A stretch of DNA of 64,000 bases from Perkinsus olseni (taxonomy: Eukaryota; Perkinsozoa; Perkinsida; Perkinsidae): NCBI GenBank assembly GCA_013115135.1, contig JABANP010000017.1, positions 236,897 to 300,896 of the forward strand, read 5' to 3'. Below, piece after piece: positions 32,680 through 42,261 of this stretch. The translations under genes were made by a program, and so were the position numbers. The stretch's first letter is position 1, and every line of letters begins with the position of its first letter. A model generated the notes under the pieces. The model ran no database searches. It saw only the letters and a program-made list of their open reading frames with translations, and was not told the origin of the DNA.

Positions 32680-33785
32680 GATTTTGATAGGTCGGCAGTG
32701 GTTGCTTCGCTCCGCTAAGAAAATTTGTCGTTGTCAGATTTCCACGCGGCCATCATCGATATTCGCTCGGCTTTAATCGTGATGATCTCAGTGGTGATAA
32801 ATTTTGGTTAGGCAGGTTAGTGTAAAATTAGATGGTTCGTTAGAAGCTATTATTTGTCAATTTTCTCTGTGGTATTAGTAGTAGTAGTAGTAGACGTGAA
32901 ATCTATCTTACTTATTGTTGCTCATTTCAACACACATCATACCGACATCGCCGCCGCCGCCTCCATTACGATGTCCACTGGAGGACGAAGAAGACGCTGG
33001 CATTTGTCATTTCTGTAAATCGTCTCCTCCCGCCCTCTCACCCGTCCCTGTATGATAAAAGAGCGGACGTTCGGCCAGCCATGCACCAGCCGCTACTAAG
33101 CCCCTCCAGCCGATGCGTAGCGCGTTACTGTATTAATTTCAACGCTTAGTGGTTGTCCTTCTGATCTGCTGATCCCTACGTTACTAGAGTGCCGCTGATC
33201 CTGCAGCAGCTCGAAGGCATAGTTGGATGGCACAGGTCGTAGTAGTCGGTTCAACTTTTTAACGATATTGGTTCGCGGAACCGTTTGCATGTAATAGTAG
33301 GAGACCTGCGGAGGCGGCTGTTACTCTATCATCATCGTATGCCCATCCCGCTCGTTGGTTGTTCTTTTCCTTTCACCGAAGATTGCTTTGACCGGGAATC
33401 GGTGTCTCGGACTCAGAGGGGGGAAAGGAGGAGTTGGTGGATCTATTTGTTGCTGCTACTGCCACTACTACTGTCATCACACTCTGCTATCATTACCCGT
33501 TAGTCGAGGGATATCGGGTGTAGTTGTCAATTAGGAGTCGAGGGAAGGATGATCGGCCTCGGCGGCATGCAGAGCCAGGGTGGTTGTGATTCCCCCGTCG
33601 TTGGGCATATGTGCTCGGTTGGGAGGTGGGGATGTCGGCAGTTTGGTTAGATTGAGAACGATTATGGCCACAACGTCCGCTAGCAGCTCTGGGAGATCAC
33701 AATCAAGCAGCTCACAGGAAGGTTCGAACGGCATATTCAATGTAGAAAGAGGGACTGATGGGAGAGCGAACTGAGAATTCAGAGA
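32680..33785. other. Intergenic, no gene recognised
   Basis: A TAGTAGTAG microsatellite lies near 32875-32893. Several short frames occur, none convincing. Confidence 0.45.
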
Positions 33786-33788
33786 AAT

Positions 33789-33859
33789 GAGCTTGGCCCG
33801 ATTCGAACGGACAACCGTCTGATCTGGAGTCAGATGCTCTACCGTTGAGCCACAAGCCC
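33789..33859 (-). tRNA. tRNA-Trp (anticodon CCA), copy 1
   Basis: 71-nt cloverleaf on the minus strand. The acceptor GGGCTTG pairs with CAAGCTC, the anticodon arm is TCTGA-CTCCAGA-TCAGA, and the T-arm is GTCCG-TTCGAAT-CGGGC. Identical in sequence to the copy at 35209-35279; only the bases just outside differ. Confidence 0.95.
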
Positions 33860-34150
33860 CTTTGATACATTGAATACAACTTGAGCGACACCCCGTATCG
33901 TTCAGCTCAAGATCCAATCACTGGTCCTGGATACATTACTCACTCTTATCGACGCTTGCATTTGCGCGTGAACGAATTTGAGCTCCCCCAGAGACGGCGT
34001 GCATCGTCTACGTCGGTGCGATAGGGACTCACGGAGACACCCAATCGCAGGTCTACTTCCAACTTGACTGTACACTCCATCCCTGTGTTGATGGGCGTCC
34101 TGAGTTGCTAGGCCAATCAATGATGAAACTATTCAAAATCTGAATTTCAG

Positions 34151-37100
34151 ATGACGACCTTCACCGCACATACAGACCGAGTGCTGTGCTGCCGGCTTGG
34201 CCTTGCCTCGGGGAGGCTGCTGGTGACGGGGGGAGAAGATAGAAGAGTGAACGTGTGGAGGATTGAAAGAACAGGCAACTCGGCGCTGATGTCGCTCAAC
34301 GGTAGGGGCCGACGAGGAGGGCGCTGGCCTCGCCCGCTCGAGTCTCAGGCCATGGCAGTGCGGTGTCCTGCGTGGTCTTCGATCGACAAGAGGAGATCAT
34401 CGCTTCCGGCTGTACCGGAGGCGGTATAAAAGTATGGGATGTGGCGAGCTCGAAACTGGTAAGTGGAGCTACGCGGAATGCTCGAGGGACAGTCAGAGGG
34501 CCGGGAGGGGAAGCGGTAGAACACGCTGCTTCAAAAAGGGACATGTATGATGAGCTTGATGCTGTAGCCGGACAGCAGAGATTGATTTTGCAGCCCTAAC
34601 GCCCGATACTGGAATGAGGGCTAAGGGAGGCATTTGAGGCAACCCTTCAATGAGAACTCAGCAGTTGCCGGTGGAAGGTCGAGTGGAGCTGTTAGTCGCA
34701 GAGTAGTCGATTGGTCGTCACTGATTGGCAATCAGTAGGGCGCGCTGCGACGAGCCAGTTCGGGAATAAACTTGAGGGTCGTCCCTCAACCAGTTCTAGC
34801 TTCGAATTGAGGAAGAGTAGAGGTTGTTGGAGGGACCTTCACCGAGCAGGTGTCAACAATGATCCACATAGCCATCAGTTTGTGCGCGTTTGGTGCTACT
34901 GCGCCGAGTCATCGTAGACAGCAACTCAGGTTGCATATTCGAGAGGGAAGAGGCCAGCCGATTGACGCTCTAGGTGACCTCTCTGCCCGGCCACAAGACG
35001 GAGTGCACCACCGTGGAGTTCCACCCTTACGGCAGCTTCTTCGCTACGGCATCTGCTGATACAAATATTAAGGTGATGATTAGGCCTGTGGTATCCTGAG
35101 GGGTAGTTCGTTGAGGACTTTGGGAGAATCATGTTTGACCGCGTAGGTAGCCGTAGGTTATAGCAGTTCGGGATGGAACTGGGCCTCCTTCGAAGGAGGT
35201 TTGAAAATGAGCTTGGCCCGATTCGAACGGACAACCGTCTGATCTGGAGTCAGATGCTCTACCGTTGAGCCACAAGCCCTGATGGTGAAATGCGTGCAAA
35301 ATTTGCGATACGAAAAATCGTCGCGGGCCGGATTCCATCTGTTGACGGGAAAAGTTTGGTCGCCTCCCTAGTATGAAGAGGCGTCCAGAGTCCGGTCCCC
35401 TCGACAGCGCGCCCGGTGCCCATCGGGCACTGCCCGAGCCAGCTCTCTAGCGGCGTTCGCTGCTCTTTTCTCGGGTCTCCGGCGTGTCTCAAAGCACATA
35501 TCCGGCCGCGACCGTTCATGCGATCCATGTTGCCGTCTATCCTCAGATTTGGGACCTCCGCCAACAGAAGTGCGTGCAAGTCTACCGAGGCCACCAATTC
35601 GGTGCTGTTCGACACAATTTCGCGGCGAGTGACGGCAAGATACGGGTTGTAAGGCTGCCGATCCCCTGTGCGGGATGGCATGCTCTCCGAGGTCGCAGGT
35701 TCGATTCTCGCCGCATGGAAAATGGCTGGTGGGGGGTGGCAGCGACGGCTCGGTTAGGCTATGGGACTTGAGTGCCGGGAAGCTACTGAAGGACATGGAG
35801 GACCCCCACAGAGATGCTGTGAGTGACTCGGAATGTGCCGCTAGACGGTGCAGGCTGGTCGATGCAGAGACGGCATTTAAGTGTTTTTCAAGAAGAATTG
35901 CTATCTCGACCACGCACATCGAACGCTCCGCTTTTCGCTCATCGTGAGAGGCGTTGGAAGAACTAGATGGAGCATAGATCTGGGCGGTACAGCACCAGCA
36001 TGAGCTCAGGTTACCGCCCTAGACTTCCACCCAGCCGACTTCTACCTTGTTTCGGGATCGGAGGACAGAACTTGCAAACTGTGGAACTGCGATACCTTCT
36101 CCCTAGCTGGTAAGCAGCCCCCGCGCGGCGATCCGCATATCTTTTCGACCTGCATGAATGGACCTAGACTCCTCGACACGCCTGCTGATATCACTTTCAG
36201 GTACATCTGAAATCGATCATTCGGCTGTAAAGTTCGTTAAGTTTCGCCCCGATGGCACTTCGCTCCTCCACGGTTCCCAGGTGCCGTTCACCGCAATTTT
36301 AGCCCTCCGACCAACCAGCTCTTCCTCCAGGACGCTCTCAAGATCTTCTCCTGGGATCCTGATTACTGTCGTATCGCGTGCGAGGCGGTCCATCCTCTCC
36401 CCGCACCTGGTCAATGGTCTGGTGCTTCCGATATCAGAATCAGCAGCAGCAGTACTGCCAACAGGGCAGTGGTTGTCTCGCATGAAGGCCCCCAGGTTGG
36501 GCTGCCTCGTTCGGTGAATCTGGCACTTCATCCTTGCAGGTGCGAGTCTGGAGATTGGACAACCTGGACGAACCCCCGGTGCAAGCATCTCCCCCAGCGT
36601 CGGAACGTCTCCGGATACCTAGACCACCGGCCCCGACGAAAGGACCGGACTCTAGCCCAGCATCGGCCGAGCTGAGAGCCGCTCGCCCGAAGACCGCCCT
36701 CGCCGAGCGGTGCATCTAACGGCAAGGCGTCACGGTCAAGCATTGATTCCTTTCAGGTCCCCGCGAATTACGAGAGTCGAGTCGATTGCTGCAGAAACCG
36801 CGAGAGCGGCGCTTCGGAGGTGCGGTGCGCCTGCCAGATGATGGGCAATCCCTTCCTTCTCAGGGGTAGCCCAAAGCCGAGTAACACGACACCATCTCCA
36901 CCGGGCTCCGCTGGCAGCTCCACAGTCGGAGAAGAGCGAGGAAAAGTCAGAGCGAAGAGGCACCAACCCCGTAACTTGCAGAAGAACTACAGCAACACCT
37001 CCGCAGAGTAGCCCCAGCTCAGACCGGACTCGTATGAGCCTGACGATTGAAGTGAATTCTGAGATCCCCGCTGGAAGTTGTGTATCTTCTTCAGGAAGCC

Positions 37101-37840
37101 ACAATTCTCACTGCAGAGGTCGGCCTCAATCAACGAATCAGATCTGGGCAGTAACAAGTCTCCTAAGTCATCGCCTTCCCCGAGGTCGACGGCGAATGCT
37201 AATGGTCTACGAGCCTCCACTCTTTCGAATCCGAGCTTTCTAAAGGGTCTCAGAAAACAGCTCAGCGCAGTGAAAACCTTCGGACGACTATGGTTGGAGG
37301 ATTGTGATGTTTCCGCTGGGCTCGACGTCTGCTGCCGTGGCGATAAGAACTCCCCAGGCGTGATGGTTGGGATGCTCGAAAATGTTTTCCACACGGACAA
37401 GTCCTTCGTGGTCACCTTGGCCCAGTGCCAAAAGACCTTCTTGCCGGAACTTCGCCTGCTCTGTGGTCGCCCAGAGACGCGACAAGCCGCGATGGCTGCA
37501 GTTCGGACGCTGCTGAGAAACTTCGGCAGCTTGATTATTGCGACTCGAAGTGCCGGAATGGAGACGACTAAAGCAAACGGACAGGTAAGGTGCGGCATCA
37601 AGTATGATCGGATGCAGCCATCGTCAGGTTGACTTGTCCCGAGAAGATCGGCTTGAACGGTGTAACTCCTGTTTTGACCAGTTCGCGTCGATACACAGGC
37701 TGTTGGCTGCTGAGCAGCATTTGCGTCATCGATCATCATCTTTGCCACCCGAAGTGATCGACACCATGAACGAGCTTGATAGATTCATCACAGCGGATAA
37801 TAGTTCTTCCAATATCGATGTTAATCCCAATGGACGATAG
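34151..37840 (+). CDS. KATNB1: Katanin p80 subunit (WD40 regulatory subunit of the microtubule-severing ATPase)
   Basis: Thirteen-exon model: 34151-34301, 34349-34458, 34974-35072, 35547-about 35648, 35699-35818, 36010-36109, 36201-36280, 36331-36495, 36540-36709, 36757-36819, 36864-37007, 37095-37584, 37628-37840. Exons 1-8 encode six WD40 blades (FTAHTDRVLCCRL, GEDRRVNVWRI, SADTNIK|IWDLRQ, FSPHGKWLVGGG, GSEDRTCKLW, DALKIFSWDPD). Exons 9-11 encode a Ser/Pro/Arg-rich linker. Exons 12-13 encode the con80 domain that binds the p60 ATPase, with MVGMLENVFHTDKSF, TLAQCQKTFLPEL and VDLSREDRLERCNSC matching the family in order. The p80 subunit targets katanin to centrosomes, basal bodies and cilia. 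The Met directly follows TTTCAG, so a trans-spliced leader or earlier exon is possible. Intron 3 contains a tRNA-Trp gene. Exon 4's 3' border is the weakest join. The 3' end is duplicated at 46.5-49.5 kb. Confidence 0.92.
35209..35279 (-). tRNA. tRNA-Trp (anticodon CCA), copy 2, inside a katanin intron
   Basis: Same 71-nt sequence as 33789-33859. It sits antisense inside intron 3 of the katanin p80 gene (35073-35546), so the two transcription units overlap in opposite directions. Flanking sequences of the two copies differ apart from an A-rich base or two. Confidence 0.95.
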
Positions 37841-38277
37841 ACCCTTCCACCGTTAATGTTGGCACATGAAGAGATCAGTAATGATTATGTTATCATTTCA
37901 ATTCGACATTGTCACCAGAGTTGCGTTACGCAACTCGCGTAACAGTGGTCTCGGTTGCATCGAACTGCTAAGTTCTGTTATTGCTGGAGCGTGCCTTCGC
38001 CTCGCTAGAAATCAACCCTTCTGTAGAAGTTTTCGCAGTCGAATTTCGCCTTCCTCTGGAGGTTTACAGTTGCTCCCGCCGTATTCTCGGACTTATTTGA
38101 ATTCCAGCTTTTCACTCGCGCATTTATGTCACTTCGCAGAATTCACATCATTTACCACTTCCGAGGCGACCGGAATGCTCTGTTTTGATTAAAAAGTCGG
38201 ATTCCATTTGTTCGGTCCTGTTATGAGTTCTGTGTTGGCTGCACGCAGAGCGCCGAGAAAGGCTAAACCGAGCGAAT

Positions 38278-38324
38278 AGCCTACACACCATGTCTGACAT
38301 GGCATGTCACATGGTGTGTAGGCT
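38278..38324. repeat. Near-perfect palindrome, arms about 23 bp
   Basis: AGCCTACACACCATGT and its complement enclose TGACATG/CATGTCA. The right duplicate (about 49960-49980) has only one arm (CCTACACGCCATGTGAGCG), so the second arm was gained after duplication. Confidence 0.85.
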
Positions 38325-39463
38325 CACAGTGAGCGAGTTGAACACGTCGAAGGGGATGCTGCGGACTCATCTGCTGATATCTTCGATCTGCTTGGTGATA
38401 CCACCTAAGACCAATGGATCGCGAACTCACTTGAGGGGGAGTGAAGACGTGCTGGGTGAAGCGAAACATCGAAGTCCGTTGAAGGCGAATTAGGGCAGCC
38501 CTAATAGGGCTATTATCGGCTAGTACTCCTGTTGGGCTAGTATAATAAGGGTCTTCGAAGATGTTTGACCTCCATGAGCTGTGTTGAACATTCATGTCGA
38601 AGCCGAGCCACGGCCGTGAAAAGCCGATTGCGGAGCGGCCCAATGGTGAAATTTATATCGTGTGCTTTAGACCTGACAGCCTTCACCCTGTGAAATGATA
38701 TTCAAGACAGCTCTCGAGCGCACCCTGCTCTTGTCCCCTGCTTTACGTCATGCCGAAGCAGAGCAACTGGACCCAGGCATGCACACATCGCGAGAAGCGC
38801 TATCGTGGCGAGGTTGGCCTGTCACTGGACAGATCGCGACGCGACCATCTAGAAGAAACCTTTGAACTCGGTTCCTGTTGTCGTGTCAGCTGTCACGCAA
38901 TGTATTGTGATATTGTATACTGCTAGGCTCAAGTGATCTATCATTCGACTGTGGATGATTCATTGAGATTGGATAATCGATTAAGATTAACCTCTCCTAT
39001 ATCCGGGTATTGTGTTCCCTGGATTACAGTTCCCAAGAACCTGATACCGTATCAGTGATACGCCCTTCGTCATAAACGATCTAGAGCGCCTGGTGCGTGA
39101 ACCAGCACTAGTGGAAGGTAACCCAATTCAGCACTTTACGATACAACACTTTGTACTACAAAGCTCGTAGTGCTGAAATAGTAGTAGAGTAATCACATGA
39201 GCTATGTGCGGAAAAGTGGAGGTTGTGGCGGGACCGATGCGGATCCGCCAGTTGTGTCGTTTTTTTCAGCATCGGCATTCTTGCCGAGATGTTCTCAAGA
39301 AAGATGTCGAGTTACGAGTTGTTGTTGAGCGATAGAAAGTTTGTGTTTAAAACAATGTGTTATAAGCTGGCTCCAAGCTGGGCCTTCCACAAGTTGTCCA
39401 CGATCCTCAACCACGTTAACCACTTCCATGTCCATGCGTGACCAGATTGTCGGACAATCATTA

Positions 39464-39496
39464 GTGTATAGGGGACAATCATTGTCCCCTATACAC
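39464..39496. repeat. 33-nt palindrome with 1-nt centre
   Basis: GTGTATAGGGGACAAT and its exact complement are separated by a single C. Lies within the 39.1-41.2 kb insertion. Confidence 0.9.
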
Positions 39497-39897
39497 GCGT
39501 CGAACCTCCTTCGCTAGAGGTACCAATCCGCTACTTTACTTTCCGTACCCACTTAAGCCTCTCAGAGGCTTGCTTCCTCAGAACGGTCACAGCAAAAGAC
39601 TTGTCTCCTCGGTTAGTTGGGGTAGGCACATCGTGACGGCGCCCTCCAGTGCATCAACAAGGCGGAAGCCCTCAGCCAGACTCAATGACTGGCTCTGCAA
39701 AGTTTGCAGTGCAAACGGACCACATGGTCGACCACCTTGCCAAGCACTAATCATAGCTTGGCGAGCTCGCCATCACCATTCTCATCACGCAGCAAAAGTA
39801 TACCGATACGCGCGAGAAGTAGCTCACCAGAGCAGCACTGCTGCTGCAGCACAGTGCTCTAATATAGGGGAGAGACAACTCAATTTTCCCACCCACC

Positions 39898-40321
39898 TTA
39901 CGTAATACTATTACGGTAATAGTATTTCGTAAACCTCTTCATACGAGCAGGATCTCCCTCAGCATCATCGAGCTCTAGCTGAAGCTCACGTAAGCACTGC
40001 ACCCGGGGAGACGAGTCGGCTGCATTCCGAATAAACGCAGACGAAATTCGTCTGACGTAATTCGCCACACCACAGGAGGGAGACAGATCGGAACGCAAAG
40101 CAATCATCGCTTTAGTGCCGTTCTCTCACAGGAGCTCGGTATTCAGCCGCCATTTCCTCTTGCATATTACGGACCCAACAGAGATTAAGATGCCATTGAC
40201 ATCCTTTAAGCTGCTCTTCACAAATCTCCCCCATTGACAGCAATGCATCTCGCATCGCAATTTCGTAGTCCTTTACCGTTGTTAAATGAGAAATTCGATT
40301 ATCGGGTAGCAGTGTCTTCAT
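39898..40321 (-). CDS. Hypothetical frames within the insertion, frame-shifted
   Basis: Two minus-strand frames (40321-40112 and 40107-39898) look like consecutive parts of one protein: Met at 40321, a helical soluble stretch (VKDYEIAMRDALLSMGEICE), then a second part in another frame (MIALRSDLSPSCGVANYVRR). The switch occurs near 40110. Either a very small intron or a frameshift breaks it. Family unknown. Confidence 0.35.
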
Positions 40322-40515
40322 GCGGTGTTACTCGTGGTTGTTATTGATGCTGGTTATCGCGTGGTAATGCGCGAGAAGGAGTGCCTTGAAGACACTGTCT
40401 TTATGCGGTGATATTGGTGGTTGTTATTCGTGGTGATTATCGCGTGGTAATGCGCATGAAGGAGTGTTTCTATGCGGTGTTAATCATGCTTGTTATGGAT
40501 GGTGGTTATCGGCGA
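40321..40515. repeat. Degenerate tandem repeat, three units of about 65-85 bp
   Basis: Units share ATGCGGTGTTA-, TGGTTGTTATT- and TTATCGCGTGGTAATGCGC-like phrases, followed by GAAGGAGTG. Confidence 0.75.
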
Positions 40516-40704
40516 TAACTTGTGTCTTCTTCCCCAGAGTCCGAGATTGTGGCCCGGTCGGTAGTGAAGCCCGGAAACGAGATGGCCTTTTACGGAGAGG
40601 AAGGTGCTCAAGGTGCTCCGGTAGATCTGGGAGGATGGCCTCCACTGGATTCTACCGCGGAGTAAACGCTTGAGCGCAAGGATCGGTACAGTCACTGTAC
40701 TACA

Positions 40705-41064
40705 GTGCCCGTCGAGAAGCCTCTGAGAAGTCGTGGATTGTTGGCGACTCTGCTTGGTGTCGAAGATCCTAGGCCGTTTCCAGTGTGGTTTAGGAAGTTC
40801 AAGACTATGGCCGTGTCTCGTGGGCTACTGTTGGATTCTCCTGCTTCATATTTTACTCTGGTTAACAACTTGGCCGAGTCTGTGGTGGTTGAGGTTAAGC
40901 CGAGACTACCTTCGGGCTCCTCTTCTTTGGAGTGGGTGAAGGAAGTCAGGCATATGCCATATGGTTGTTGCTCTGCAAGGTTTGTGCAAGGGCATTTCTA
41001 TGTCGGTTTGCAGGCTAGGCATTGCAAGAATTACAATCTTGTCGTCAAGGTAAGAACGAGGTAA
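40705..41064 (+). CDS. Hypothetical protein exon within the insertion
   Basis: 119-codon frame with coding-like composition (VWFRKFKTMAVSRGLLL) that reaches a good donor after LVVK at 41049 (AAG|GTAAGA). The pattern faintly resembles gag-type segments of retroelements, but no zinc knuckle, protease or reverse transcriptase is present, so I leave function open. Confidence 0.35.
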   Translation: MPVEKPLRSRGLLATLLGVEDPRPFPVWFRKFKTMAVSRGLLLDSPASYFTLVNNLAESVVVEVKPRLPSGSSSLEWVKEVRHMPYGCCSARFVQGHFYVGLQARHCKNYNLVVKVRTR

Positions 41065-41409
41065 GTGCTGTCAAGATGAAAAACGATTGCTCCGCCGTTA
41101 ATAAGGCTGTTAAGTTAGCATTGCCGTGCGGTGTCACAAGAGGGCACTTGTCAGAGTTTGGCAGTATTGCCGAGTTGCTGAGAAATGAACCAGCACTAGT
41201 GCGGACAGGTCGAGCCTCCGCCACCTTGGAGCCAATGTTAGCGGCTTGAGCTCGATACCAATCAAGGTGGTCTATCACCCGGACGTGCCATATGATTGGA
41301 CAACATCGACGAATCTTGAACACACTTCTTCGAGATATGATTATATGCGAGAGCAGCCGGAGATGCAAGTACCGTAATATCCGAAGTAAGCAGGCCCGTG
41401 ACAAGGCAG

Positions 41410-41690
41410 GTTTCATACTTGGAAGTTTGAACCCCACTCTTGCTGCGAAATGCTCTTCAATAGAGTACCGCTATTCGGTGGAATCTTCCTTCCTTGCCCT
41501 GGCCTCATCTCCAGTACAAAACCCATGGGTGCCAGTGTTACCAACAAACTATAACCGGGTACAACTTTGGCCCCGGGACTCAGGCGTATAGTAGCGAAAT
41601 TCTGGAGAAGCTCGGCCAGAAGGATTCTGCTCTCCTTTGGAGCAAGATCTTTGCCCTCTTTCTGGTGGGACAGACTGTACATGCAGCGTG
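41410..41690 (-). pseudogene. Cytochrome P450 3' remnant
   Basis: Corresponds to the last exon of the intact P450 at 50937-51167 (shared LLQNFATIRLSPGAKVVPGY). The heme-binding phrase is destroyed: sequence equivalent to FGYGRRACPG reads SHQKEG before KDLA. Upstream exons are missing, and within about 20 bp the sequence jumps to what matches 53229-53310, the 5' flank of the intact gene. An internal deletion therefore removed nearly all of this P450 copy. Confidence 0.85.
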
Positions 41691-41821
41691 TAAGTTACAC
41701 GTTGAATGCGACTCAACGATCGGGTCACTGCGCACTGCTACTAATTCGTAACACCTTCTCGTTGTGGAGGACCGATAGCTAGTGATATCTGTTATGTGCC
41801 TCAGTTGACTTCAAAACAAGA

Positions 41822-42115
41822 GTGGAGGGAGACGCCAAGAAAGCCTCAAGTATGCACGCCGTCATGATCTGTGTCCCCACGACCTTTGTCTTCGTCAACA
41901 TCTTTCGACGGCCATTTCCAGTGATGTCCTCTTGTATTCGAACATGGCAACTGAACCCTAGAGCGGAGGAGGATCAGAAGTATACTCATGCCATTTCCAG
42001 CCTATTCACGTCTGTGGCCATGGTTGTCACCACTGACGCTGTCGCTGGTGAGGAGAGGACATTGCGTGTTGGCAACGCGGTGTTACACGCATGCGCACTT
42101 CTCCTGCGGAACTAG
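41822..42115 (+). CDS. Hypothetical short frame
   Basis: 97-codon frame (MEGDAKKASSMHAVMICV) with two mildly hydrophobic stretches. No family recognised. It lies just before the S41 gene on the same strand and could be a 5' untranslated or unrelated frame. Confidence 0.2.
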   Translation: MEGDAKKASSMHAVMICVPTTFVFVNIFRRPFPVMSSCIRTWQLNPRAEEDQKYTHAISSLFTSVAMVVTTDAVAGEERTLRVGNAVLHACALLLRN

Positions 42116-42261
42116 GAATAGCCGCACAGTGGTCGCAGCACTCAATGACTAGGGCAAGTGCATGAGCAGACTCTGACAGAGTCATTCAGCTCCGTCCTTA
42201 GTATAGCGTGTTGTTGTATATCATGTAGTGGTCCAATCGTAGAAAGTTTGTAGTAAATAGT

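Larger units (their letters stand above)
39098..41201. mobile_element. Inserted segment of about 2.07 kb with 16-bp flanking direct repeats
   Basis: TGAACCAGCACTAGTG occurs at 39098-39113 and 41186-41201. The right duplicate (about 50660-50690) lacks everything between, so this is an insertion with a long target-site duplication, as made by target-primed retroposition. No long terminal repeats or poly(A) tail are evident. It contains several short frames, a triple degenerate repeat (40321-40515) and two hairpins. Element type unknown. Confidence 0.6.
36782..41780. repeat. Segmental duplication, left copy
   Basis: Starts inside katanin exon 10, covers its 3' half, the intergenic space and a ruined P450 3' end, and ends near 41780. 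It aligns in the same order and orientation with 46477-53310. Stretches between indels remain strongly similar, for example around 38690-38755 against 50400-50510 and 41440-41580 against 50880-51050. Copy-specific events are the 39.1-41.2 kb insertion, a large P450 deletion near 41690 and the hairpin at 38278. Confidence 0.88.

Noticed and set aside
36987..37748. 253-codon minus-strand frame over the katanin 3' end
   Set aside because: Shadow of the con80-coding exons, which match the family on the plus strand.
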